Below are positions 22,284-32,411 of a stretch of DNA of 64,000 nt, piece by piece. The position numbers and the translations under genes were made by a program. Numbering within the stretch: the first letter of the stretch is position 1; each line of letters opens with the position of its first letter. The notes beneath the pieces are model-generated. The model searched no databases and was not told the origin of the DNA. It saw only the letters and a program-made list of their open reading frames with translations. Source of the stretch: JBGPEQ01 sp050180895 (lineage in GTDB: Bacteria; Pseudomonadota; Alphaproteobacteria; Dongiales; Dongiaceae); assembly GCA_050180895.1 (NCBI GenBank), contig JBFXDS010000006.1, positions 297,358 through 361,357 of the forward strand. The letters are read 5' to 3'.

Positions 22284-25200
22284 ATGTCATTCTTGCGTGC
22301 CCTGCGGGTGTCCACGGCATTTGCATGCATCGCTTGTTTCGCGGGCCTGGGAGAACCAAGCGAGGCGGCGGCCGCCCAGTTGGCTCAGCAAGGCGAGGCA
22401 TCCTCCCCCGACATGGTGGGGGGAGAGGCCGCTCCCCCGGGGGGCTCATCACAGCGCGCGCCGATCGACCTCGGTGCGGCGGAAGACCTCCCCGGGACTT
22501 GGCTCGGATATGGTGCCTGCAGTCCGCAGCCCGTCACCTTCAAGCTGGCCATCCGCGCCGATCTGGCCAACCCCGGCGACGTGATCGTCGAGGCGGGGGG
22601 CGGCCTTCCGCCCCTCACGCTGAAGGGCGGTTTCGATCCGGCAACCAAACGGTTCAAGGTGGAGCCGGTGGCTTGGCGCGTGCAGGGTGCGTACACGGAT
22701 CCGTTCCGCCTCGAGATGACGTATCTCGCAGACTCCGGGCTTCTCGTGATCGACAAGGTCGCGGCGAGCGGCACCTGCGCGGCCATGGCGGCGCGAAAGG
22801 TGCAGGTGATGGGTCTGCCGGCAAATGCCGGCGGGCTCCTCTTTAAGACGCCGGCGCAGCTCGGCGCCATCGCCGAGGCCATGACGACGCTTTCGGTCGA
22901 CGACTGCAAGCAGTATGCGTTGTGGCTCGCCTCGCATACGGATAACGCCGATTCGCGCCCACCGGCCGTCCGCGCCTTGGCCGACATGGAGGGAATGAAC
23001 CGGGTGCTCGGCAAGAACCTGTGGTCTTGGACGAACGGCGACTCGGACCGCTACAACAATCTCTGGCGCGCATGCGAGAGCAAGGTTCAGAACACGCTCG
23101 ATATCGATCTGGCGGCGGCGGTGCAGGCGATCTACGCGCGGATAGGATGGATGGTCGCGCCCCTCAACGTCCCGCCCGACAATCCCGGCGCGGAGCCGTG
23201 GTACGACGGGGCGCTGACTCAGGTCTACGCAGATCTCATCAAGGAGATCCGCCTCGATCAACGCCGGCTTGCCGAGGGCCTGATCGGCAAGGGGCTCGTC
23301 ACCGTGCCGGAAAGCCCGGGAGACCGGCGCGGCCGGTTGGCGGCGATGCCGCTGGAGAGGTTTGCCGGCGAATGGTTCGGCGAAGTGACCTGCACGAATT
23401 CCGCCGATCCCAGCCAGAGCGCTCAACGCCTCGCTCGCCTGCAGATCGATGACGCAGCAAACCCTGCCGAAGGTCAGCTTCACCTCGGTCCCTATGTCAG
23501 CGGCACCGGATTTGCCGGCGCCATGACCTTGGCGGTCGAGCATGATCAGGGCGGCGACAAGGCCCGCCTCACCATGACCAAGGCGTTCCCGGGCAGCTTC
23601 GACTGGGGACGGCCGAGCGCCCTGACTGTCGAAGCCAGCTATGACTCCGAGACGGGCGATCTCACGGGCGCCACGACCGGCCTCTCGGATCACGGTTGGG
23701 TCTGCGACCGCATCGCCATGAAGAAGATTCGGCGGACTCCGACGGAAAAGGACCCCGACGGCATCCTGTTCCAGGCGTTTTATGCGCCAGGGGAGTTCTT
23801 CGCGCCCCGGCTGACCGTGCAGCATTGCGAGCGTCTGCTGCGCTGGCAGACCGAATTCGAATCTTATGACATTCGCAACGAGACCATTTATGCCGGACTC
23901 TTCGACCAGGATCGGCTGCGACAAGTCTTCGGCAAGGACATGTATCAATGGAACGAGGTGGACGCCGTACTTACCCTTTTATTGGTGAGGGAATGCAAGA
24001 ATGTTATCACGACGGACGGCAACCCCGAGCGGCTCGCGCTGATGGCGCGAGTCGAAGCGAGCAACGTATCCTACGGCTGGGACGTCCTGACCAACTGGTT
24101 CAGCAGCAGCCTGCGACCGGACGATCTCGAGATCAGCGGCAGATGGTTCGAGGTCGAGCACCTGATGCGCGAGATCCTCGCGACCTCCGAGCGCGTTTCC
24201 GCCGAAATCGCTGAGATCGGGGGCGTGCCGCCGACGCTCGAGCTCGTGGGACGCATCGATGGCCTCCTCGCCGCCCTGGCGCCGCAAAAGGGCGCCATTG
24301 CGCCCTACCTGACGCCGGGCGAACGCGACGGCTTCGATGCGCAGCTGAGAGGTTTGCGGGCGAAAGCCGGCGTCGGCTACGCAATGACGGTGGTTGGTGA
24401 GCTGAAGGCGTTTCCGGCAACCCTCGACGGTCTTCACCAAGCCGAGGCTCACGTCCAAAGGGTTACCGAGACTATGCAGGAGCGCGGCCTCGACGAGGGC
24501 CGGAGCGAGCTCGAACGCGGCTTCGCGGCGGAAAGCCGCGAGCGCGCCCTGGCGCTTTGGCCCCAGCATGTCGAATCGTCGCGCGCCGCCTTTTCTGGAT
24601 TGCAGGGGGCCGACTTCAGCCGGTGGCGCGTGCTGAATACCTACCAGGACATGTCCGACGCGCTCCTGAAGTTTCTCAATCCGTCGTCGGAGGGCGGCGA
24701 GGTCGCGGCCGCGTTTGCGGAGATGGAGGCGCAGAAGACGACGCTGGCTGCCGCGATGCTGGCCGCGTCGGAGGAGAAGTTGATTCAGTGGATGGAGGCG
24801 TTGCCGCCCTCGCTCGGCGCCACCGGGGTCGTCGAGAGTTTCGCCGCCGCCGCGCAAAGGGTCGGCGTCGACGCACGATCGCGACCGCGCCTCGATGCGG
24901 CGATGAGCGCCGTCGCGAACGCCTACAATCCGCTCGGCCTTGCGCGGCCCGATATCGCGGGCGCCCTCATGCGACGCCATTGGAGCGAGGTCACGCTCAC
25001 GGGTATCGAGGAAGTCGCCTATCTCATGACGATGACCCGCGGCATCGAGAACGCGTGTCCCGGCAAGGTCAAGGCAAGCATGGGCGCCAGCGAGGCTGCG
25101 CTTCTCGGCTTCGTCGGCAGCCTCACCGCCCAGGCGACGCGGCACGCCTTCACCGAAGGCCCGCGCACGCACGCGGAGGGCATGCGGATGGTCATGCTGT

Positions 25201-25484
25201 TCTTCAACACGGTCGCGAACCAGCCCGGCTGCGAAGTCGACTACTTCGGCAATGTGGTGAACTGCACGACGGAGGAGGACTTCTTCGCCACGCAGGAGTT
25301 CATCATGACGTCGGGAGAAGGCGCGATCGATACCGGCATACTGACCGCCCAGGGCTGCTCGGGCGAGCCGCTCGAACAGTATCTCGGCGGCCTCAGGGAG
25401 TACGTGTCCGGCGCCGCGAGCCCGGGGCCGGGCCAGCCTCTGGTCGTGCCGACGTTCGAGGAGGCCGTCGGTTCGATTCCCTGA
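22284..25484 (+). CDS. Large secreted protein of unknown function with an internal duplication
   Basis: A 1066-residue protein with a signal peptide (hydrophobic core about residues 5-22, Ala-rich cleavage region near 28-31) and a strong GGAGGA before ATG 22284. No family is recognised. Two modules repeat. Module A (about 70-177 and 360-482) begins GxWxGxxxC (GTWLGYGACS; GEWFGEVTCT), is beta-rich, and ends in a Cys followed by a basic strand. Module B (about 199-275 and 508-575) is helical, with CxxxxxW, then VLGKNLWSW or VFGKDMYQW, then a closing RxC. The C-terminal half (about 600-1066) is alpha-helical with possible coiled-coil parts and three late cysteines. Paired cysteines suggest periplasmic disulfides. 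Neighbours give no functional clue. Confidence 0.8.
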   Translation: MSFLRALRVSTAFACIACFAGLGEPSEAAAAQLAQQGEASSPDMVGGEAAPPGGSSQRAPIDLGAAEDLPGTWLGYGACSPQPVTFKLAIRADLANPGDVIVEAGGGLPPLTLKGGFDPATKRFKVEPVAWRVQGAYTDPFRLEMTYLADSGLLVIDKVAASGTCAAMAARKVQVMGLPANAGGLLFKTPAQLGAIAEAMTTLSVDDCKQYALWLASHTDNADSRPPAVRALADMEGMNRVLGKNLWSWTNGDSDRYNNLWRACESKVQNTLDIDLAAAVQAIYARIGWMVAPLNVPPDNPGAEPWYDGALTQVYADLIKEIRLDQRRLAEGLIGKGLVTVPESPGDRRGRLAAMPLERFAGEWFGEVTCTNSADPSQSAQRLARLQIDDAANPAEGQLHLGPYVSGTGFAGAMTLAVEHDQGGDKARLTMTKAFPGSFDWGRPSALTVEASYDSETGDLTGATTGLSDHGWVCDRIAMKKIRRTPTEKDPDGILFQAFYAPGEFFAPRLTVQHCERLLRWQTEFESYDIRNETIYAGLFDQDRLRQVFGKDMYQWNEVDAVLTLLLVRECKNVITTDGNPERLALMARVEASNVSYGWDVLTNWFSSSLRPDDLEISGRWFEVEHLMREILATSERVSAEIAEIGGVPPTLELVGRIDGLLAALAPQKGAIAPYLTPGERDGFDAQLRGLRAKAGVGYAMTVVGELKAFPATLDGLHQAEAHVQRVTETMQERGLDEGRSELERGFAAESRERALALWPQHVESSRAAFSGLQGADFSRWRVLNTYQDMSDALLKFLNPSSEGGEVAAAFAEMEAQKTTLAAAMLAASEEKLIQWMEALPPSLGATGVVESFAAAAQRVGVDARSRPRLDAAMSAVANAYNPLGLARPDIAGALMRRHWSEVTLTGIEEVAYLMTMTRGIENACPGKVKASMGASEAALLGFVGSLTAQATRHAFTEGPRTHAEGMRMVMLFFNTVANQPGCEVDYFGNVVNCTTEEDFFATQEFIMTSGEGAIDTGILTAQGCSGEPLEQYLGGLREYVSGAASPGPGQPLVVPTFEEAVGSIP

Positions 25485-25552
25485 GCGGTTCAACGGTACC
25501 CGAGGTTGCGGACCTGGCCGTCATCCGCCGCCAGCCCGGTCCGTCGATAGTC

Positions 25553-26580
25553 TCAATACAGGTGACAGCTCACCCGATGCGGCGCTCCGTCCGCGCCGAT
25601 GTTGCGCAGAAGCGGAGGCTCACGCGCGCATCGCTCCATCATCTTCGGGCAGCGCGGATGGAACGAACAACCGGTCGGGGGCGATTCGGGGCTGGGCGGA
25701 TCCCCCTGCAGTACGATCCGCTGCGCGCGGCGTGCCGGATCGGGCTCGACCACGGCCGACATCAGCGCCTCCGTATAGGGATGTGCCGGCCTGGCGTAGA
25801 GCGCGGCCGTATCCGTAGTCTCGACCACGCGGCCCAGATACATGACGGCAACCCGGTCGCTGACATGCTCGACCACCGCAAGATCATGCGAGATGAAGAC
25901 GTAGGAGAGGCCGAGCCGCGTTTTCAGGTCCATCAGAAGGTTCAGGATCTGCGATTGGATGGAGACGTCGAGCGCGCTCACCGGCTCGTCGAGCACGACC
26001 AGCTTGGGCTCGAGGGCAATGGCCCGGGCGATGCCGATGCGCTGCCGCTGGCCGCCCGAGAATTCGTGCGGATAGCGCGTCGCGGCATCCGCCTCCAGCC
26101 CCACCAGCGACAGCAGTTCCGCCACGCGCTGGCGGCGGCGTTGGCGGTCGCCGACCCGGTGGATCTCCAGCGGCTCGGCGATGATGGCGCCGACTGGTAG
26201 GCGCGAGTCGAGCGCAGCGTAGGGGTCCTGGAACACGATCTGCATGTCGCGTCGCCGGGCGCGCATCGCCCGGGAACCGAGCGCCAGAAGGTCCTCGCCG
26301 GCAAAGCGAACCTGTCCGGCGGTCGGCTCGGTCAACCGCAGCATGAGGCGCGCCAGCGTCGACTTTCCGCAGCCGGACTCGCCGACGATGCCGAGCGTCT
26401 CGCCGGGTCCGAGCGTCAGGCTCACCCCGTCCACCGCCTTGACCGTGCCGCGTCCGTCCTTGGACGGGAAATGCTTGACGACATCGCTCAGCTCGAGCAG
26501 GGGCGCAGCGGTTGTAGGGGCGGGTCTAAGACCCGCCCCGACAGACGCGCCGCACGTTTCCGAAGTCGATTCGATCGGGA

Positions 26581-26584
<4 letters not shown>
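25553..26584 (-). CDS. Peptide/nickel-type ABC transporter ATP-binding protein (DppF/OppF-like)
   Basis: Second ATPase of a dipeptide-type importer, 343 residues. Motifs: Walker A GESGCGKST, signature FSGGQRQR, Walker B LVVLDEPVSALD, and the C-terminal oligopeptide-transporter extension with clustered cysteines (TGCSFHPRCPKMMERC). The start is GTG 26584, overlapping the upstream stop as GTGA, so it is coupled to the preceding ATPase. Residues about 11-25 (ASVGAGLRPAPTTAAP) are encoded by an R5 palindromic repeat, an unusual in-frame addition. It is the last gene of the operon running from 32288. Confidence 0.92.
26514..26539. repeat. R5 palindrome inside the dppF-like coding region
   Basis: GTAGGGGCGGGTC and AAGACCCGCCCC form a near-perfect hairpin with a tiny loop. 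It belongs to the TAGGGGCG family scattered through the intergenic regions, but here it is translated in frame. Confidence 0.65.
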
Positions 26585-27561
<977 letters not shown>

Positions 27562-27569
27562 GGCATTCA

Positions 27570-27662
27570 GCACTCGGCAATCAGCCGTCAGCATTCAGCA
27601 TAGCGCGTTTCCGCACCTGTGATCCGTTCACTGACGGCTGTTCGCTGACTGCTGACTGCTGC
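27570..27662. repeat. Degenerate palindromic repeat (CAGCATTCAGC type)
   Basis: Short repeated units around ATTCAGCACTCGGCAATCAG on the left oppose CTGACTGCTGACTGCTG on the right. It fills the gap between the amidase and the first ATPase gene. It is related in style to the block at 12543-12642. Confidence 0.5.
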
Positions 27663-28612
27663 TACTCGAACACCACGCGCGGGAAATAGAGCGACACCAC
27701 CCAGTTCGGCATGTCCACGATCTCGCTGATGCGCAGATCGGCGCAGACGCTGCACAGCATGTAGGCTTCGACCGGCTTCATGTTGTAGCGCTTCGAGAGC
27801 AACTCGACCATGCCGCTCACCGCGGCGCGCGCGCCTTCCATGAGGTCGGGTGCGATGCCGGTCGTCACCTCGTACCCCTTGGCGTCGAAATGCCGGCTGA
27901 CGGGTCCGGCAGTGGTGAAGCGCGGGAACGCCAGGTTGGCGCCCTTCACCAGGTCGAACTTCGCCGCCAGCGCGATCGGGCTCTCGATCGCGGTGCCGCA
28001 GACCTCGCCATCGCCCTGGGTGGCGTGCGTGTCGCCGACCGAGAACAATCCGCCTTTCACCTCGACCGGCAGGTAGAGCGCCGTGCCTTCGGCAATGTCG
28101 CGGACATCCATGTTGCCGCCGACGCGGCGCGGCGGGACGATGCTGTGCTGGCCCGGCTCCGCCGGCGCCAGTCCGATGGTGCCGCAGAACGGGCGCAGCG
28201 GCACGCGGCCGCCCGGCCCGTACATCGCCGGGGTCTGCGAGCTGGGGTCGTACGTCCAGACGTGCAGCGCCGGCTCCTTGAATTGATCCGCCAGCAGGCC
28301 GAAGCCCGGAATGTTCGCCGTCCATCCCCACCCCGAGGGCGCGAACGACAGCAGCGTGACCTTTATTGCATCACCCGGCTCGGCGCCGTCGATGTAGACG
28401 GGTCCGACGACGGGGTTGACCTTGCCGAAATCGAGCCTGGGAACGTCCGCCACTGTGGAGGCCGCGGTCAGCTGTCCGGCCGAGGCATCCATGGGATGGA
28501 ATTCGATCGTCTCGCCGGGCTTGGCGTGCGCCACCGGCTTGTTCGCGTTGTTCCAGCCGAAGTGCGATTGGTTCTGGTGAATCGTGTGCGCGTGCTTGAT
28601 CGGGATATTCAT
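27662..28612 (-). CDS. Acetamidase/formamidase family protein
   Basis: Cytoplasmic amidase of 316 residues that releases ammonia from formamide or short amides. Family signatures include GPVYIDGAEPGDAIKV, the histidine-containing GDTHATQGDGEVCGTAIE and the C-terminal MLCSVCADLRISEIVD. It starts at ATG 28612 (MNIPIKHAH). It is embedded between the binding-protein gene and the ATPase genes of a peptide-type ABC importer, so the importer may bring in an amide or a formylated compound. Substrate assignment is an inference. Confidence 0.9.
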   Translation of the reverse strand: MNIPIKHAHTIHQNQSHFGWNNANKPVAHAKPGETIEFHPMDASAGQLTAASTVADVPRLDFGKVNPVVGPVYIDGAEPGDAIKVTLLSFAPSGWGWTANIPGFGLLADQFKEPALHVWTYDPSSQTPAMYGPGGRVPLRPFCGTIGLAPAEPGQHSIVPPRRVGGNMDVRDIAEGTALYLPVEVKGGLFSVGDTHATQGDGEVCGTAIESPIALAAKFDLVKGANLAFPRFTTAGPVSRHFDAKGYEVTTGIAPDLMEGARAAVSGMVELLSKRYNMKPVEAYMLCSVCADLRISEIVDMPNWVVSLYFPRVVFE

Positions 28613-28679
28613 GTCGGTCCTCGACGCTTGGAGAATGTGGGGGCGGCGCATGCAGCCGCCCCCGTACCGGTCGGGCGTC

Positions 28680-30299
28680 CTACTGCGCGTCCTTCGCGAA
28701 GATGTAGTCGTAGTTCACGGGAATGTGGATCGGATCGGTGAACAGCGACGCATCGCCGCCGAGCCGCTCGGAGTGATAGGTGAAGCGCTGCTCGTTGAAG
28801 ATCGGCACCCACGGCGCATCCTTCATGACGTCCAGATAGATCGCCTTCCAGGCGTCGGCGCGCGCCGGCTGCTGCTCGGCCGTGACCATGGCATCGGCCT
28901 GGTTGGCGCGCGTATCCAGGTCCTCGTTGCAGTACTTGGCCCAGTTCCAGCCGCCCTCGGCCGCCCCGGCGCAGCTAAGGATCGGGCCGTAGAAGTTCGA
29001 CGGATCGGGGAAGTCGGCGATCCACGCCATGCCGCCCGACCAGATCATCGGCGCCTGGCCGGCGCCGCCCGCCGTGATCACCTCGGCCTGGGCGAGCGAC
29101 CTGATCTCGGCCTTTATGCCGACGGCCGCCAGGTCCTGTTGGATCGCCTGAGCGATGCGCGGATTGGGATCGACGTTCATGGCGTAGAGCTCGGTCGAGA
29201 AGCCGTCGGCGAACCCGGCCTCGGACAGCAGAGTCTTCGCCGCTTCCGGATCGAAGGCATAGCCCTGGTAGCTGGTGTCGTACCCGGGCATGGCCGGCGG
29301 CAGCGGCTGGTTCGCCGGCACGCCGCGATTGTTGATGATGCGGACGATGCGATCCTTGTTGACGGCCATGTTGATGGCCTGGCGGACCTTGGGATTGTCG
29401 AGCGGCGGCAGCGTGACGTTCAGCGTGATGTAGCCGGTCTGCAGCTGGTCGCCCTTGGCGATCAGGTCCTTGTTCGCCGGATCGTTCATCGCCTCGTTAA
29501 ACTGGGCCGGCGGGATGCCGTCGCCGGCGATGTCGATCTCGCCCTTCTTGAGCCGCAGCACATTGACGGTCGGATCCTGCCCGAACTCGAAGGTCAGCTT
29601 GTCCAGATACGGCACGCCCTTGCGATAGTAGTCGGCGAAGCGCTCTAGCTCCGTCTTCTGGCCGGGGACCCACTCGACCAGCTTGAAGGCGCCCGTCCCG
29701 ACCGGGTTGCGGCCGAAATCGGCGCCGAACTTGTCGACCTCCTCCTTCGGCACGGCATAGCTGAAATTGATCGCCATGACGTGCAGGAAGGTCGCATCCG
29801 GCCGGGTCAGCTGGATGACCACCGTCTTGTCATCCGGCGTCGTGATGCCCGACAGTTCCGTCGCCTTGGCGTCGCCGACCATCTCGTCATAGCCCTTGAT
29901 CGAACCGAAGAAGCCCGCGCCCGGTCCCTGCGTCGCCGGATTGATGGCGCGCTCGACCGAGTACTTGATGTCACCGGCGGTCAGGGCGCGGCCGTTGTGG
30001 AACTTGATGCCGTCGCGCAGCTTGAACGTATAGGTCTGGCCGTCGTCGGAGATCGTGTAGCTTTCCGCCAGGTCGGGCTCGAGCTCGGTCGTGCCGGGCT
30101 TGTAGTCCATCAGCCCGTCGAAGATCGATTTGATGACCGACCAGTTCTGCCAGTCATAGCCGATCTGCGGGTCGAGCGTGGACAGCTCGTTGTTGAAGGC
30201 GACGATCGCCGCCCCGCCCTGCTTCGGCGACTGGGCCGGTGCCGGTGTCGCCGCGAGCAGCGCGATCGCTGCGGTGGCGCAAAGAAGCATGGATTTCAT
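28680..30299 (-). CDS. ABC transporter substrate-binding protein, peptide family (SBP family 5)
   Basis: Periplasmic solute receptor of 539 residues. A signal peptide (MKSMLLCATAAIALLAATP, cleaved near PAQ) is followed by the family-5 pattern: TLDPQIGYDW, DGIKFHNGRALTAGDIKYS, NPVGTGAFKLVEWVPG, and VRQAINMAVNKDRIV. It feeds the permeases encoded upstream (30417-32288). The ligand could be a peptide or, given the formamidase next door, an amide compound. Confidence 0.93.
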   Translation of the reverse strand: MKSMLLCATAAIALLAATPAPAQSPKQGGAAIVAFNNELSTLDPQIGYDWQNWSVIKSIFDGLMDYKPGTTELEPDLAESYTISDDGQTYTFKLRDGIKFHNGRALTAGDIKYSVERAINPATQGPGAGFFGSIKGYDEMVGDAKATELSGITTPDDKTVVIQLTRPDATFLHVMAINFSYAVPKEEVDKFGADFGRNPVGTGAFKLVEWVPGQKTELERFADYYRKGVPYLDKLTFEFGQDPTVNVLRLKKGEIDIAGDGIPPAQFNEAMNDPANKDLIAKGDQLQTGYITLNVTLPPLDNPKVRQAINMAVNKDRIVRIINNRGVPANQPLPPAMPGYDTSYQGYAFDPEAAKTLLSEAGFADGFSTELYAMNVDPNPRIAQAIQQDLAAVGIKAEIRSLAQAEVITAGGAGQAPMIWSGGMAWIADFPDPSNFYGPILSCAGAAEGGWNWAKYCNEDLDTRANQADAMVTAEQQPARADAWKAIYLDVMKDAPWVPIFNEQRFTYHSERLGGDASLFTDPIHIPVNYDYIFAKDAQ

Positions 30300-30416
30300 G
30301 TTCGTTGTTCTCCCCGTGTCCGTTCTGATGCTGCGGATGAACGCCGGTCGACGCCGCGCTCGGACAACCCGCCGCCGCCTGCAATCTGCGTTCATCTGCG
30401 GTTCTGTGAGCCCATT

Positions 30417-31334
30417 TCACCTCAGGCGGATGCGCGGGTCAATCAGGGGCGCGATCACATCGGCGAGCAGGTTGCCGAGGACGATGAACACCGCCGCCGT
30501 CAGGGTGACGCCCAGGATGATCGGCCCGTCGCGGTCCTGGATCGCCTGCCACATCAGTTGCCCGATGCCGGGCCAGCCGAAGACCGATTCCACGACCACC
30601 ACGCCGGACATGAAGATGCCGATGTCCAGCCCGATCATGGCGACGATCGGCAGCACCGCGTTGCGAAAAGCGTGCACGAACAGCACGCCGCGCTCGGACA
30701 GGCCCTTGGCCCGGGCGGTGCGGATGTAGTCCTGGCGCAGCACGTCGACCATCGACGAGCGCATCATCCGCGAATACCAGCCGCCGCCGGCGATGCCCAG
30801 GGTCACCGCCGGCAGGATGATATGGGCGGCGCCGAAGCCGCCGGTCGGCAGCCAACTCAGCCAGTAGGCGAAGATGTAGAACAGGATCAGGCCGGTGACG
30901 AACTGCGGCGACGACACGCCGATGAAGGACAGCGTCATCGCCGCCTTGTCGGCGCCGCTGCCGCGCCGCCGCGCGGCGTAGAGGCCGGCCGGCAGGCCGA
31001 TCAGCAGCTCGAATCCGATCGCGGCCGCCATCAGCATGAGAGTCGCGGGCAGCCGCGCCCAGATCTGCGCTGCCACCTGCGTCCTGCGCTTGTAGGAGCG
31101 GCCGAGGTCGCCCTGCAGCAGCTTCCCCATGTAGCGCCCGTACTGCACGGCGACCGGCTGGTCCAGCCCCAGCTGCTGGCGCAGCCGGTCGCGATCCTCC
31201 TTGGTGGCGGAGCGCGCCGCGATCATCGCCACCGGGTCCGAAGGCACGAGGTTGTTGAGCGCGAAGGTGATGACGCTGACGCCGAGCAGGATCGCCGCCG
31301 ACCACAGCAGCCGCTTGGCGAGGTAGCGGATCAT
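30417..31334 (-). CDS. Peptide-type ABC transporter permease (DppB-like)
   Basis: Inner-membrane permease of 305 residues starting at ATG 31334 (MIRYLAKRLLWSAAILLG). It has about six membrane helices, the N-terminal DppB/OppB signature and the EAA-loop region DYIRTARAKGLSERGV. It pairs with the DppC-like permease encoded upstream. About 117 bases with a short repeat separate it from the binding-protein gene. Confidence 0.93.
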   Translation of the reverse strand: MIRYLAKRLLWSAAILLGVSVITFALNNLVPSDPVAMIAARSATKEDRDRLRQQLGLDQPVAVQYGRYMGKLLQGDLGRSYKRRTQVAAQIWARLPATLMLMAAAIGFELLIGLPAGLYAARRRGSGADKAAMTLSFIGVSSPQFVTGLILFYIFAYWLSWLPTGGFGAAHIILPAVTLGIAGGGWYSRMMRSSMVDVLRQDYIRTARAKGLSERGVLFVHAFRNAVLPIVAMIGLDIGIFMSGVVVVESVFGWPGIGQLMWQAIQDRDGPIILGVTLTAAVFIVLGNLLADVIAPLIDPRIRLR

Positions 31335-31339
31335 GGGCG

Positions 31340-31440
31340 GGCTCCAGTCATGAGCCATGAGTCGTGAGCCATGAGCCGCGGCCCCCGACGGACGTGCTTA
31401 TTTCTCATAGCTCACGACTCATGGCTCACGACCCATCGCT
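31340..31440. repeat. R4 palindromic repeat
   Basis: TCATGAGCCATGAGTCGTGA with GCCATGAGC on the left faces GCTCACGACTCATGGCTCAC on the right, an inverted pair of about 30 bases per arm. It separates the two permease genes inside one operon. Confidence 0.7.
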
Positions 31441-32288
31441 CATCGCCCCCTCTGCGTCGGGTCGAGGGCGTCGCGCAGCGCGTCGCCGACCAAGTTGAAG
31501 GACAGCGCCATCAGGATGATGGCGATCCCCGGAAAGAAGACCAACCATGGCGCGCTGATGAAATACGACTGGCTCTCGAAGACGATGCCGCCCCAGCTCG
31601 GATCGGGCGGCTGCACGCCGACGCCGAGATAGGACAGCATCGCCTCCAGCAGCACCGTGGTGGCGATGCCGAGCGTGGCGTAGACCATCACCGTCGGCAG
31701 CAGGTGCGGGATCAGATGCCGGATCAGGATGCGCGGCGTGCCGGCGCCGAGCGCGCGCGCCGCCTCGATATAGTCGCGCTGCGCCAGCGACGTGGTCTCG
31801 GTGTAGATCACGCGCGCGATCTGCACCCAGTTCACCATGGCGATGACCGCGGCGACGATGCCGATCGACGGGCCGATGATGGCCGCCAGCGCCGTCGCCA
31901 GCAGCAGCGCCGGGAAGGCCATGACCATGTCGGTCAGCCGCATCAGTCCGGCGCCGACGAGGCCGCCGAGATAGCCGGCGACGACGCCCAGCGTCGTGCC
32001 GATCAGCACCGCCGCGCCGTTGGCCAGCAGCCCGATGATCAGCGAGTTGCGGGCGCCGTAGATCATGCGCGACAGCAGGTCGCGGCCGAGGGTATCGGTG
32101 CCGAGCCAGAACTTGGCGCTCGGCGGGAGCGGCGCGCCCTCCAGGGTCAACCCGTCGAAGAACTGCTCGGCCGGATCGAACGGGGCCACCCAGGGCGCCA
32201 GCACCGCCGCAGCGACCACCAGCGCGATGACGGCGAGCCCGGCCATCGCCGTCTTGTCCTTGCAAAACCGGGCCCAGCGCGTCGCCAT
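31440..32288 (-). CDS. Peptide-type ABC transporter permease (DppC-like)
   Basis: Inner-membrane permease of 282 residues, first gene of the importer operon. The N-terminal segment DKTAMAGLAVIALVVAAAVL with APWVAPFDP is typical of DppC. The conserved GTDTLGRDLLSRMIYGARNS and EAA loop DYIEAARALGAGTPRI confirm the family. Transcription runs C-B-binding protein-amidase-D-F. Confidence 0.93.
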   Translation of the reverse strand: MATRWARFCKDKTAMAGLAVIALVVAAAVLAPWVAPFDPAEQFFDGLTLEGAPLPPSAKFWLGTDTLGRDLLSRMIYGARNSLIIGLLANGAAVLIGTTLGVVAGYLGGLVGAGLMRLTDMVMAFPALLLATALAAIIGPSIGIVAAVIAMVNWVQIARVIYTETTSLAQRDYIEAARALGAGTPRILIRHLIPHLLPTVMVYATLGIATTVLLEAMLSYLGVGVQPPDPSWGGIVFESQSYFISAPWLVFFPGIAIILMALSFNLVGDALRDALDPTQRGR

Positions 32289-32411
32289 GCGGCGCGATTC
32301 TTAATCGCTCGCCGCCCCCTTGTCGAACCCGAGCCGGGCGCTTCGCTTTTCGGTAACGCGGGTCGGGCTATACTGGCCGCCGCGATGCGGGTGGTTAACG
32401 AGCCCATAACC

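Noticed and set aside
31371..32384. Upstream extension of the phytanoyl-CoA dioxygenase-like gene
   Set aside because: The extension is antisense to the DppC-like permease and has no dioxygenase homology pattern; conserved sequence starts at about 32412.
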